DNA of 56,282 bases from the NCBI GenBank assembly GCA_964616275.1, contig CAZTUL010000007.1, positions 1 to 56,282 of the forward strand, given 5' to 3'. The stretch's first letter is position 1. Every line of letters starts with the position of its first letter. A program made the position numbers and the translations under genes. A model generated the notes under the pieces. The model searched no databases, was not told the origin of the DNA, and saw only the letters and a list, made by a program, of their open reading frames with translations. Source of the stretch: CAYZJV01 sp964616275 (GTDB lineage: Bacteria > Spirochaetota > Spirochaetia > Sphaerochaetales > Sphaerochaetaceae). Of this stretch, positions 33,463-42,187 are shown piece by piece.

Positions 33463-34641
33463 ATGCCAGTATTTACAAGAGAAGAGTATCTTGAGCGGAT
33501 TGCCAATACTAAGAAGGCTATGCAGGAAAAGGGCATAGAATTGTTGTTAGTCAGCCATCCGGCAAACATGAATTATCTCACTGGATACGATGGTTGGAGT
33601 TTCTATGTTCACCAGTGTGTGTTGGTCTCTCTCGATAAAGAAGAACCACTCTGGATTGGTCGTGGAATGGATGCAAATGGATGCCGAATCACCAGTTTCC
33701 TAAAAAACGAAAATATTTATGAATATGCAGACAATTATGTACAATCCTTGGAGCGCCATCCGATGCATTTTGTCTCCGATATTATTAAAAAGTATGGTTG
33801 GGATAAGAAGACAATTGGTTTAGAAATGGATCAGTTCTATTTTACAGCACAATCCTATGTGGAATTAACCAAGAGCCTTCCAAATGCAAAATTCGCTAAC
33901 GGCAACGCATTAGTAAACTGGGTACGAGTAATTAAGTCCCCAGCGGAATTGGAAATGATGCGTCGTGCAGGTCAGATTGCAGTAAAAGTGATGGATGCTG
34001 CAAGAAATAATATCAAGGTCGGTGTGCGTGAATGTGATGCAGCTTCCAAGATAGTTGAAGCTCAATATGCCGGGACTAGTGAGTACGGTGGTGATTACCC
34101 GGCAATCGTACCTCTTATGATGGCAGGAGAAGCAACAAAAACTCCTCACCTCACCTGGTCAGATAAAACCTTCAAGAAGGACGAAGCTGTTCTTTTAGAG
34201 CTCACTGGAGCCTATAAGCACTATCATGCTCCTATCGCTCGAACAATTTTCCTTGGTGAAAACCCACCACAACTCATGAAAGACACAGCCGAAGTAGTTA
34301 TGGAAGGACTTCAGAAGACCCTTGAGTGGATAAAGCCGGGAGTTACCTCTGAAGGAATCGAAGCTAAGTGGCGCGATGCTATTAGTCATTCAAAAGTGGT
34401 TAAGGAATCCCGTCTTGGATATTCAATCGGAGTCAACTATCCACCGGATTGGGGCGAACATACCATCAGTCTTCGACCAGGAGATAAAACTGTCATCAAG
34501 CCTAATATGGCTTTACATCTTATTCCTGGTATTTGGTACGATGATGTCGGGTTCGAAATCGATGCTTCTATCTATATCACTGAAGATGGATATAAGTCGT
34601 TCTACGATTACCCAATCGATATAATTTATAATAAGTATTAA
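33463..34641 (+). CDS. doeA: Ectoine hydrolase DoeA/EutD-like, M24 (creatinase/prolidase) family, first copy
   Basis: Opens the ectoine ring to N-acetyl-2,4-diaminobutyrate in the cytosol. A creatinase N-domain (about 1-150, with NMNYLTGYDGWSFYVHQ) precedes the pita-bread domain (about 160-385). The segments GGDYPAIVPLM, TPHLTWSD, and NYPPDWGEHTISLRPGD are, from memory, those of DoeA proteins. The usual M24 metal ligands are missing: LLELTG and HAPIART stand where two Asp would be, as in metal-free creatinase-like members. AAGGAGG precedes the start. It lies one base before eutB, and a diverged second copy is downstream. Confidence 0.83.
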   Translation: MPVFTREEYLERIANTKKAMQEKGIELLLVSHPANMNYLTGYDGWSFYVHQCVLVSLDKEEPLWIGRGMDANGCRITSFLKNENIYEYADNYVQSLERHPMHFVSDIIKKYGWDKKTIGLEMDQFYFTAQSYVELTKSLPNAKFANGNALVNWVRVIKSPAELEMMRRAGQIAVKVMDAARNNIKVGVRECDAASKIVEAQYAGTSEYGGDYPAIVPLMMAGEATKTPHLTWSDKTFKKDEAVLLELTGAYKHYHAPIARTIFLGENPPQLMKDTAEVVMEGLQKTLEWIKPGVTSEGIEAKWRDAISHSKVVKESRLGYSIGVNYPPDWGEHTISLRPGDKTVIKPNMALHLIPGIWYDDVGFEIDASIYITEDGYKSFYDYPIDIIYNKY

Positions 34642-34642
34642 G

Positions 34643-35635
34643 ATGAAAGAAACACACGTATTACCGACTATTGCAGATGTCTGGACGGCTGCCGGGAGAA
34701 TTTACCCGGTAGTCTCTGAGACTCCTATTGTCGAGTCTCCGCAGGTGGCAACACTTGCGGGGGCTTCTTCTATTGGATTGAAGCTAGAGTTATTGCAGCC
34801 TACCGGTTCATTTAAAGTGCGAGGAGCCACCAATACGATTCTCTCACTCTCAGATGAGGAAAAAGTACGCGGAGTTATTACCTTCTCTACAGGAAATCAT
34901 GGTCGTGCAGTCTCATATGTTGCACATCAGGTTGGTGTGAAAGCCATAGTCTGTTTATCGAAACGAGTCCCTCAGTATAGAGTTGAAGCAATAAAAGAGT
35001 TGGGAGGAACTCCCGTGGTGTATGGGAATTCTCAGGATGAAGCTGAAGATCACTACCTTGAGTTGAAAGATAAGGAAGGCTATGTTCCTGTAGTTCCATT
35101 CGACGATCCAAGGGTAATTGCTGGTCAGGGGACTATTGCTCTTGAGTTACTCAGACAGCGGCCGGAAGTCGACACTTTGCTTGTTCCACTATCAGGTGGT
35201 GGCTTGTTGGCTGGAATAGCTATGACTGCTAAATCATTAAAACCTTCTATCCGAATTGTAGGTATATCTATTGACCGTTCTCCAGCGATGTTGGAGAGCC
35301 TTAAACTTGGCAAGCCTGCCGATGTTGAAGAAAAAGATACACTTGCTGATTCTTTACTAGGTGGAATTGGACGTGAAAATAAATACACAATGGAGCTGAT
35401 TCAGTCTTATGTTGATGAACACGTTGTTGTTACAGAAGATGATATAGAACGAGGAATGCACTATATATTTTCCAATCATGGGATTATTGCTGAAGGAGCC
35501 GCCTCCGTTGGGATAGGTGCTTTACTAGGAGGAAAAGTCGATGTTTCCGGTTGCCACGTAGTCATGCCGCTTACGGGAAGAAATGTCGATGTACAAACCT
35601 ACCTTTCAGTAATCAATAAGGGAGAAAAAGTATGA
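34643..35635 (+). CDS. eutB: EutB-like threonine dehydratase family PLP enzyme
   Basis: A fold-type II PLP enzyme of 330 residues. Lys58 in PTGSFKVRGATN binds PLP, and the phosphate loop is PLSGGGLLAG near residue 180. Stand-alone members are threonine or serine dehydratases. In ectoine clusters the EutB paralogue is paired with EutC and is thought to act on 5-hydroxyectoine, probably dehydrating a hydroxylated intermediate. Here it is followed, with a four-base overlap, by the EutC-like gene, which supports that role. There is no C-terminal regulatory ACT domain, as in catabolic dehydratases. Confidence 0.82.
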   Translation: MKETHVLPTIADVWTAAGRIYPVVSETPIVESPQVATLAGASSIGLKLELLQPTGSFKVRGATNTILSLSDEEKVRGVITFSTGNHGRAVSYVAHQVGVKAIVCLSKRVPQYRVEAIKELGGTPVVYGNSQDEAEDHYLELKDKEGYVPVVPFDDPRVIAGQGTIALELLRQRPEVDTLLVPLSGGGLLAGIAMTAKSLKPSIRIVGISIDRSPAMLESLKLGKPADVEEKDTLADSLLGGIGRENKYTMELIQSYVDEHVVVTEDDIERGMHYIFSNHGIIAEGAASVGIGALLGGKVDVSGCHVVMPLTGRNVDVQTYLSVINKGEKV

Positions 35636-36630
35636 GTAACGGTATTGTAGTACTGTCTGAACAGGAATTACGCAAATTTGTAAAGTTAGATATGGAAGTA
35701 ATTGAACAGGTTGAAGTGGGGTTTGCTTCCCTTGCAGAGGGTAAGGCGACGGTTCCACCTATCATGATGTTGCCGGTACCTGAGAAAAATGGTGAGGTGG
35801 ACATCAAGAGTGCATTCATTAAAGGCCTGCCGAGTATGGCTATAAAAATTGCTTCAGGATTTTTCCAGAATCCTGATATCGGCCTCCCTTCTCAGAGTGG
35901 CCAAATGCTTGTTGTGAGTGCAGAAACAGGATTTTTAGAAGCAGTTTTGCTTGATAATGGATACCTCACGCAAGTTCGTACAGCTGCTGCTGGAGCAATT
36001 GCCGCAAAATACTTAGCACCAGACGGGGTTGATACTGTTGGTGTTGTAGGTTGTGGTGTTCAAGCACGGTATCAGATGGAAGCTCTTATGTTGGTAAAAC
36101 CATATAAGAAGATAGTGATGTACAGTATTGACTCAGAAGAACGCAAGCAGGATTTTGTACAAGACATGAAAAAGCGATTGAATGTAGAGGTAGTCAGTGC
36201 AGCAAGTGGAGCTGAAATGGCTGCAGAGTGCGGAATTATTGTTACTACTACTCCTTCAAGAAAAGGCTATTTTGAAGCTGACTGGGTACATCCTGGTCTG
36301 CATATCACCTCCATGGGAAGCGATGCTGAAGATAAACAGGAGCTGACTGGTGCAGTCTTTGGAAAAGCAGATGTCATTGCCTGTGATTTAAAAGTTCAAA
36401 GCTTCCGTCTGGGGGAGCTGAGAGGAGCCAAAGAGGCAGGATATGTCAATGAAAAGACAGCTGTACGGGAAATTGGTGAAATAATTAGAAGTGGCAAATC
36501 TGCTCGTACCGATGCATCGCAAGTTACTGTGTGTGACCTTACAGGGGTAGGTGTTCAAGATACCATGATTGCACTCATGGCATATGAAATTGCTAAGAGA
36601 GAGAAAGCAGGGATTGTTGTTCCTCGCTAG
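35632..36630 (+). CDS. eutC: EutC-like ornithine cyclodeaminase/mu-crystallin family protein
   Basis: A 332-residue NAD(P)-binding protein of the ornithine cyclodeaminase family. VRTAAAGAIAAKYLA and the Rossmann loop VGVVGCGVQARYQMEAL lie near residues 120-150, and HITSMGSD near 223. Members reduce imines or eliminate ammonia with cyclisation. In ectoine clusters EutC is proposed to finish conversion of 5-hydroxyectoine to ectoine, perhaps by reducing the double bond left by EutB. Overlap with eutB implies coupled translation. AAGGGAG precedes the start. The exact reaction of EutC is not settled in the literature I know. Confidence 0.82.
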   Translation: MSNGIVVLSEQELRKFVKLDMEVIEQVEVGFASLAEGKATVPPIMMLPVPEKNGEVDIKSAFIKGLPSMAIKIASGFFQNPDIGLPSQSGQMLVVSAETGFLEAVLLDNGYLTQVRTAAAGAIAAKYLAPDGVDTVGVVGCGVQARYQMEALMLVKPYKKIVMYSIDSEERKQDFVQDMKKRLNVEVVSAASGAEMAAECGIIVTTTPSRKGYFEADWVHPGLHITSMGSDAEDKQELTGAVFGKADVIACDLKVQSFRLGELRGAKEAGYVNEKTAVREIGEIIRSGKSARTDASQVTVCDLTGVGVQDTMIALMAYEIAKREKAGIVVPR

Positions 36631-36654
36631 TCGGTCATGTGAAGGAGTTACGAA

Positions 36655-37824
36655 ATGAAGAAACTCGTATTTTCAACAGAAGAATATAAACGAAGACTTA
36701 ATTTGGTTAAAGAACGAATGGATCACCGGGGTATAGAATTGCTTCTCGTATTAGATCCAAGTCATATGAGTTATTTGACTGGCTTTGATGGCTGGAGTTT
36801 TTATGTGCATCAAGGTTTGATTATTGATCTTAAAGATCCAATGCCGCAGTGGTTTGGACGTGCACAGGATTCAAATGCAGCCAGAATGACAACTTACCTA
36901 CCTGATGATCATATCTTCGGTTACAAGGATGAGTATGTGCAATCCAGGTATATCCATACCATGGAATTTGTTGCAGGGCTCATGAAGGGTAGAGGCAATA
37001 CATTAGCTGTTGAGATGGATGGTTACTGGTTCAATGCAAAAATGTTGCTTACTTTGAATCGAGAATTGCCAAGTGTGAAGATTGTAGATGCAGAAAATCT
37101 TGTAGGGTGGGTCAAAACAATTAAGAGCCCGGCAGAGATTGCCTATATTCGTGAAGCCGGGAAAATTACTGAGTCAGCTATGACCTTGGCGATAGATTCA
37201 ATAGCTCCCGGAGTATACGAAAAAGAGGTAGCTGCACTTGTATCTGCCCAACAGATTCGTGGTACAGAGACCTACGGAGGCGATTCTCCTGCAATTTTCC
37301 CGATTATTCCAAGTGCAGAACGAACCTCGACTGCTCACTTAACTTTTGATTCTGAAAGAAAATATCAAAAAAATGATGTGGTTCTTCTTGAGCTTGGTTC
37401 AGCTAGACATCACTATCATGCGCCACTATCCCGAACTGTTTTCATTGGGGATCCTCCAAAAGATTTACAACATGTTTCTGATGTTGTCGTGAGGGGTCTT
37501 CAGAAAACACTCGCCGGAATTGGACCGGGTATGATGGCGGAAGAGGTAGAAGCTCTCTGGAGATCCTGCTTAGTTGGAACGGGAGTAGAGAAACCTTCTC
37601 GAGTTGGATATTCATTCGGGTTGGCTTTTGTTCCTGATTGGGGTGAGCACACTGTGAGCCTGCGGCCTGGAGATAAATCTGTTCTTAAACCGGGAATGAC
37701 AATTCACTTTATGCCGGGTATTTGGCTTGATACCTATGGGTTTGAATGTAGTGAACCATTCTTGGTCACAGAAACAGGATGCGAAAAGATAATTGAGTAT
37801 CCAGAAAAATTGTTCATTAAATAA
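36655..37824 (+). CDS. DoeA/EutD-like ectoine hydrolase, M24 family, second copy
   Basis: A 389-residue paralogue of the protein encoded at 33463-34641. It shares SYLTGFDGWSFYVHQ, GGDSPAIFP, TAHLTFDSE and PDWGEHTVSLRPGD with clear divergence between them. Notable differences from copy 1 are Ser for Tyr in GGDYPA and FVPDWG for YPPDWG, both in the substrate-facing conserved blocks. It may prefer 5-hydroxyectoine or another cyclic amidine, or hydrolyse toward the other acetyl-diaminobutyrate isomer. GGAGTT lies upstream. Placement between eutC and aspartokinase keeps it in the operon. Confidence 0.8.
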   Translation: MKKLVFSTEEYKRRLNLVKERMDHRGIELLLVLDPSHMSYLTGFDGWSFYVHQGLIIDLKDPMPQWFGRAQDSNAARMTTYLPDDHIFGYKDEYVQSRYIHTMEFVAGLMKGRGNTLAVEMDGYWFNAKMLLTLNRELPSVKIVDAENLVGWVKTIKSPAEIAYIREAGKITESAMTLAIDSIAPGVYEKEVAALVSAQQIRGTETYGGDSPAIFPIIPSAERTSTAHLTFDSERKYQKNDVVLLELGSARHHYHAPLSRTVFIGDPPKDLQHVSDVVVRGLQKTLAGIGPGMMAEEVEALWRSCLVGTGVEKPSRVGYSFGLAFVPDWGEHTVSLRPGDKSVLKPGMTIHFMPGIWLDTYGFECSEPFLVTETGCEKIIEYPEKLFIK

Positions 37825-37868
37825 TTGTTTTCTCGGTCATGATACTGGGAACTGGAAAGGGGAGATAT

Positions 37869-39191
37869 ATGGCACAAGGAAACGAAAAGTGGGTGTGCAA
37901 GTTTGGCGGAACTTCGCTGGCAAATGCAAAGCAGATAACGAAGGTACGTGATATTGTTTTTGCAGATGATAGAAGAAAGGTCATAGTAGTTTCAGCTCCC
38001 GGAAAGGAGCATAAAGAAGATACAAAGATTACCGATTTACTGCTCAATTGTCATAAGCTGGTTGAGCAGAAGAAATCCTATGATGAACCTTTTGCCATTA
38101 TCAGACGCAGAATACATGAAATAGCAGATGCTCTCGGTGTTACGTTAGACATGGATAAGGAACTTGATGCTATCCATACTCGTCTAGCAACTGAAAAAAC
38201 AGCAGATTTTGCAGGGAGCAGAGGTGAATATTTAAATGGTTTGATGATCTCCGAATTTTTCAAGGCAACTTTTGTTGATGCTGAGGATATTATTCGCTTA
38301 ACTGAAGATGGAAGAGTAGACGAGGAGACATATGCTATAGCAGAGAAGAAACTTACGTCTATTTCGGGTCGAATAGTAATTCCTGGATTTTATGGAAAAG
38401 GTGCACACGGTGGTATTCAGACTTTCAGTCGTGGCGGTTCTGATATAACTGGAGCTATAGCAGCTCGCTCAATTCATGCAGATATATATGAAAACTGGAC
38501 AGACGTTTCGGGGATTTATATTGCTGATCCGAGGATAGCAGAGAAAGCCGGGCCGGTTGCACAGTTAACTTATAGAGAAATTCGTGAGCTTGCGACTATT
38601 GGAGCAAGTGTTTTTCACGAAGATGCTATTGCACCGGTTCGTACTGTAGGTATTCCCATCAACGTGAAGAACACCAATAAACCAACTGATAAAGGTACCA
38701 TAATTACCGCTACGAGAGATTTTCATAAAGACCATCTCGTGGGGGTTTCTGGAAAAAAACCGTATCGACGACTTGTTGTTGAGAAATTCATGCTTGATCG
38801 ATACCCAGAAACAACAAAGATTGTAAACGAAATCATTGCTTCAAAAAAAATCGTATGTGATGTAGTGGTTGATGCTTTCGACACCTTGGTAATGTACCTT
38901 GCTTCGGAAGTAGGTGATGATGAAGCTCAGGCTCTTGTACAGGAAATAATCAAAAAGGCAGAGGTGGATATCTGTGAAATTTCTCAACCTTTGGTGCTTG
39001 TTGGCGTAGTGGGTGAGGGAATGGATCAGGAACCTGACCTCGTAGAAAAGATTTCTGCACAGATTTCTGCGTTAGGAGTCCCTATTACAATAGTCTCGGC
39101 AAGCCTTCCCATAAAAAGATTATTTTCCGTTCCACTCGAAGCCTATGGTACTACCATAAATTCAATTGTTGACTTGATTGTAACCGAATAG
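37869..39191 (+). CDS. lysC: Aspartate kinase, last gene of the ectoine operon
   Basis: A 440-residue aspartokinase: WVCKFGGTSLANAKQ at the N-terminus, the FSRGGSDITGAIAA nucleotide-binding segment near residue 195, and a C-terminal regulatory region with two ACT-like domains (about 295-440). I begin at ATG 37869, preceded by GGGGAGA, rather than ten codons earlier. Its normal direction uses ATP to make aspartyl phosphate; the equilibrium favours the reverse. In an operon that generates aspartate semialdehyde and contains asd, the reverse reaction would yield aspartate and ATP. An anabolic role, draining ectoine carbon into lysine and threonine, is the alternative. It ends at a terminator. 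Confidence 0.9.
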   Translation: MAQGNEKWVCKFGGTSLANAKQITKVRDIVFADDRRKVIVVSAPGKEHKEDTKITDLLLNCHKLVEQKKSYDEPFAIIRRRIHEIADALGVTLDMDKELDAIHTRLATEKTADFAGSRGEYLNGLMISEFFKATFVDAEDIIRLTEDGRVDEETYAIAEKKLTSISGRIVIPGFYGKGAHGGIQTFSRGGSDITGAIAARSIHADIYENWTDVSGIYIADPRIAEKAGPVAQLTYREIRELATIGASVFHEDAIAPVRTVGIPINVKNTNKPTDKGTIITATRDFHKDHLVGVSGKKPYRRLVVEKFMLDRYPETTKIVNEIIASKKIVCDVVVDAFDTLVMYLASEVGDDEAQALVQEIIKKAEVDICEISQPLVLVGVVGEGMDQEPDLVEKISAQISALGVPITIVSASLPIKRLFSVPLEAYGTTINSIVDLIVTE

Positions 39192-39215
39192 GACTGGATT
39201 TTCTCTCATTGTTAC

Positions 39216-39253
39216 ACAGCCGTTTTATCCTAAATGGATGAGCGGCTGTTTTA
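39216..39253 (+). terminator. Rho-independent terminator of the ectoine operon
   Basis: ACAGCCG (39216-39222) pairs with CGGCTGT (39243-39249), with an inner ATCC/GGAT, followed by TTTT. It lies 25 bases after the aspartokinase stop. Confidence 0.85.
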
Positions 39254-39303
39254 CTGTACAATAGACTCATAATTGGATATTATGAGGTTCGGAGGATGTT
39301 ATC

Positions 39304-40290
39304 ATGGAACGTTTGGCAACAACTTATCTTGGAATGGAATTGAAGAATCCAGTGATTGTGGGCAGCTCTCCGCTGACATCTTCACTTGAAAAATTAAAAA
39401 AATGTGAAGACTCTGGTGCTGGTGCTGTTGTAGTAAAATCGATTTTTGAAGAACAGATAGACCACGATGCTGCAAAGATGATAAATCAGTCGGAAGGATT
39501 TGTTGTTCATGCCGACGGTGAGGATTTTTTACAAAGTGTCTCACGTAATTATTATATTGATGCATACCTCTCTTTGGTGGAGAAGGCAACCGATGCATTG
39601 GATATTCCCGTTATAGCAAGTGTTAACTGTAGAACTAAGGGCTCCTGGCTTGATTATGTAGAGCGATTTGAAGAGGTTGGAGCAGATGCTTTAGAGTTAA
39701 ATTATTATATTTTACCTTCCGATTTTTCCAGAACTGCAAGCGAAATCGAGGAAGAATATTTTGAGGTTGTAGCAGAGGCACGGAGACGAGTTTCCATTCC
39801 CCTCTCGGTAAAAATGGGTGGTCATTTTACTGCACTCGCTCATGTGGTTAAACGATTTGACACCATGGGTGTCGATGGATTGGTGCTATTTAATAAATTT
39901 TACCAGCCTGATATTGATATTGAAAAGATCACCACCAAATCATCGATTGTACTGAGTAATCCAATTGACTATGCACAATCTCTGCAATGGACAGCACTGC
40001 TATCAGCGTATCTGAATTGTGATATTTGTGCTTCAACAGGAATACACTCTGGAGAAACACTTATCAAATTGTTACTTTCGGGGGCTAAAGCAGTTCAAGT
40101 CTGTTCTGCCGTGATGAAGTCCGGGCATAAAGTTATTAATGAGATGAATAAGACTCTCGTAGAATGGATGGATCGGCATCAGGCTGCATCTTTTGTGGAT
40201 TTTAGAGGTAAACTCGCACATAAACGGATGGAAGATCCATCTCAGTGGGAGCGTGCACAATATATGAAGTCATTGAATGTGGAGTTCTAG
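39304..40290 (+). CDS. Dihydroorotate dehydrogenase-like protein
   Basis: A 328-residue FMN-binding TIM-barrel protein of the PyrD superfamily. TTYLGMELKNPVIVGSSPLT at the N-terminus and the phosphate-binding end ASTGIHSGETLIKLLLSGAKAVQVCSA are typical. VIASVNCRTKG aligns with the active-site loop that carries the catalytic Cys in class 1 enzymes. It belongs to the DHODH-like subgroup whose members often sit outside pyrimidine operons, so its true substrate is uncertain. No other pyrimidine gene is near. GGAGG precedes the start. The acyltransferase gene begins two bases after its stop. Confidence 0.8.
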   Translation: MERLATTYLGMELKNPVIVGSSPLTSSLEKLKKCEDSGAGAVVVKSIFEEQIDHDAAKMINQSEGFVVHADGEDFLQSVSRNYYIDAYLSLVEKATDALDIPVIASVNCRTKGSWLDYVERFEEVGADALELNYYILPSDFSRTASEIEEEYFEVVAEARRRVSIPLSVKMGGHFTALAHVVKRFDTMGVDGLVLFNKFYQPDIDIEKITTKSSIVLSNPIDYAQSLQWTALLSAYLNCDICASTGIHSGETLIKLLLSGAKAVQVCSAVMKSGHKVINEMNKTLVEWMDRHQAASFVDFRGKLAHKRMEDPSQWERAQYMKSLNVEF

Positions 40291-40292
40291 GA

Positions 40293-41429
40293 ATGGATAC
40301 CGCCGAGTATAAAGACATAGCTCCTTATGAAGGACAGGATGTCATTGACGCAGTGAATAGAATTAAGGCCTATCCTAAATTTCTCAGTAATATGGCCGAA
40401 GTTCTCTATGCAGGCAATATCATTAAAACGAAGTGGAAAAGCCATCAGATGAAGGAGATGATTCCTCCATTACTTGATCAGGTCACATCGTATGAAGATT
40501 TTCAGCGTCTGATTACTGCAGGAATCTTCCTTCCCACTATTGAACGAAATTCAATGGATTCGTTTACCTTTAGCGGCCATGAGCATATAGATCCACACAC
40601 TCCCTATTTATTTATCAGCAACCATAGAGATATCGTTCTTGACTGTGCTCTACTGGATTATGCTCTTATACAGTGTGGAATGTCTCCGTGTGAAATGGCG
40701 ATTGGGGATAATCTTTTGGTCAACCAATTTACCACTGATATGTTCAAATTGAATGGGGGTGTTACAGTCAAACGTAATTTACCTCTCAGAGAGCAGTATA
40801 TTGAGTCTCTTCGACTATCACGGTACTTTGTCGAGCTTATCACCAGCAAACAAAAATCGATTTGGGTTGCACAAAAAAGTGGTCGATCAAAGGATGGGAT
40901 AGATAAGACAAATCCCGCCATTATCAAAATGCTCTATCTTTCCTATAAGTCCTCGGGAATTTCATTTTCCGAACTTATAAGGAAATGCAATATCGTACCT
41001 GTTGCAATCAGTTATCAGTATGACCCTAACGATATAAACAAAGGACGTGAAGAAGTCTCAAAAAAACTGTATGGAACGTATACCAAGAAGAAGTATGAAG
41101 ATTTAGTAAATATGCTTCGTGGATTACGCCGGTTCAAAGGCAATGTTCACCTTCACTTTGGGAAGCCGATTTCCGGCGACTATCAACAAGCAGCAGATGT
41201 CGCTCATGAGATAGACCGACAAATTCATCTTGGATACAAGTTATGGGATACGAATTATTACGCCTATGATATGCTCCAGGGTCCTACTCGATTTACCGAC
41301 AAATATGAATCATTGAATACCAAGAAATTTTTAGCACGGTATAAAGATTTATCTGAAGACTTGCGACGTGTAATTCTGCGTTCATATGCAAACCCGGTAG
41401 TGATGCAATTAGAGGCTCTAGGCTGGTAA
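40293..41429 (+). CDS. PlsC-like lysophospholipid acyltransferase family protein
   Basis: A 378-residue glycerolipid acyltransferase-like protein. I use ATG 40293, two bases after the upstream stop, with GGAG at 40281. The active-site block is FISNHRDIVLDCALL, which spaces His and Asp by five residues instead of the usual four. A later GGVTVKR block and a VPVAISY block match PlsC motifs III and IV. It has no obvious membrane helix. It probably acylates lysophosphatidic acid or a related lipid at the inner membrane. The HRDIVLD form recurs in a bacterial subgroup I recall. Confidence 0.77.
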   Translation: MDTAEYKDIAPYEGQDVIDAVNRIKAYPKFLSNMAEVLYAGNIIKTKWKSHQMKEMIPPLLDQVTSYEDFQRLITAGIFLPTIERNSMDSFTFSGHEHIDPHTPYLFISNHRDIVLDCALLDYALIQCGMSPCEMAIGDNLLVNQFTTDMFKLNGGVTVKRNLPLREQYIESLRLSRYFVELITSKQKSIWVAQKSGRSKDGIDKTNPAIIKMLYLSYKSSGISFSELIRKCNIVPVAISYQYDPNDINKGREEVSKKLYGTYTKKKYEDLVNMLRGLRRFKGNVHLHFGKPISGDYQQAADVAHEIDRQIHLGYKLWDTNYYAYDMLQGPTRFTDKYESLNTKKFLARYKDLSEDLRRVILRSYANPVVMQLEALGW

Positions 41430-41434
41430 TTCAT

Positions 41435-42187
41435 ATGCCATATCCATATGCCAGATTTAGACTCTTAGGTATATGTGTGCTGATATGTTTGCTGAGTCTA
41501 CTTGGATCGAGTTGTACACGTGAGCTGATCTCTATAATTTCAATAGAAATGCGACCCGTTGTATCGGTACATTATCGTACGGGGTTTGATTCCTATTTGG
41601 CTGAAGGTATGTCTGTTCTTATTTCTGTTGATGACATTGATAGTGATGCAAACTACCAGGTGACAGTCTCTGCTCCAGATGGTCAGATTACCTGGGAACA
41701 GATGGTGAGACCTTTCACAGAATCTGAACAATGGTTTCTTGGCCTTCCGCATGTAACGCTTCCTCCCGATTTTTCTTTGCCTCAGGGACAATGGAACGTT
41801 GAGGTTTTGGCCTCAGATGGAAGTCGAGTTGAAAAGACGTTTATCTACCAGAAATCTTTGGAGAAAATTTCTCTTGCTCAATTAGCGGTTGCTAATCTTC
41901 CCGAGTTAAACTGGGAAGAGGATGGGGAACAATGGAAATTATCTGGAGTTCCTCCACTAGAGGATGGTATCTGGTCATATCAATTTTTTAATCCTGACGG
42001 ATTCATTATTCACACAACAGATTCACAAAAAATTGAAAACGATCCGCTTATTATGAAGGGAACTTTGATTGATAGAACACATCATATAGTTGGGATGCGT
42101 TATGATGAACAGATGGGAGTGTATCTCATGATGAGACAGGTGGTCAGAGAGTTCGACCAACAGACTGCCACAACTGTTGACGAGTAA
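41435..42187 (+). CDS. Probable spirochaete lipoprotein of unknown function
   Basis: A 250-residue secreted protein. A basic N-terminus and hydrophobic stretch end in LLGSSC at residues 22-27, a lipobox of the relaxed spirochaete type, so Cys27 is the probable lipidated residue. The remainder is rich in beta strands and Trp/Tyr, with a repeat-like pattern (SAPDGQITW and FNPDGFIIHTT) suggestive of tandem immunoglobulin-like folds. I recognise no family. It begins five bases after the acyltransferase and overlaps the 3' end of mutL by 44 bases on the opposite strand. Confidence 0.72.
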   Translation: MPYPYARFRLLGICVLICLLSLLGSSCTRELISIISIEMRPVVSVHYRTGFDSYLAEGMSVLISVDDIDSDANYQVTVSAPDGQITWEQMVRPFTESEQWFLGLPHVTLPPDFSLPQGQWNVEVLASDGSRVEKTFIYQKSLEKISLAQLAVANLPELNWEEDGEQWKLSGVPPLEDGIWSYQFFNPDGFIIHTTDSQKIENDPLIMKGTLIDRTHHIVGMRYDEQMGVYLMMRQVVREFDQQTATTVDE

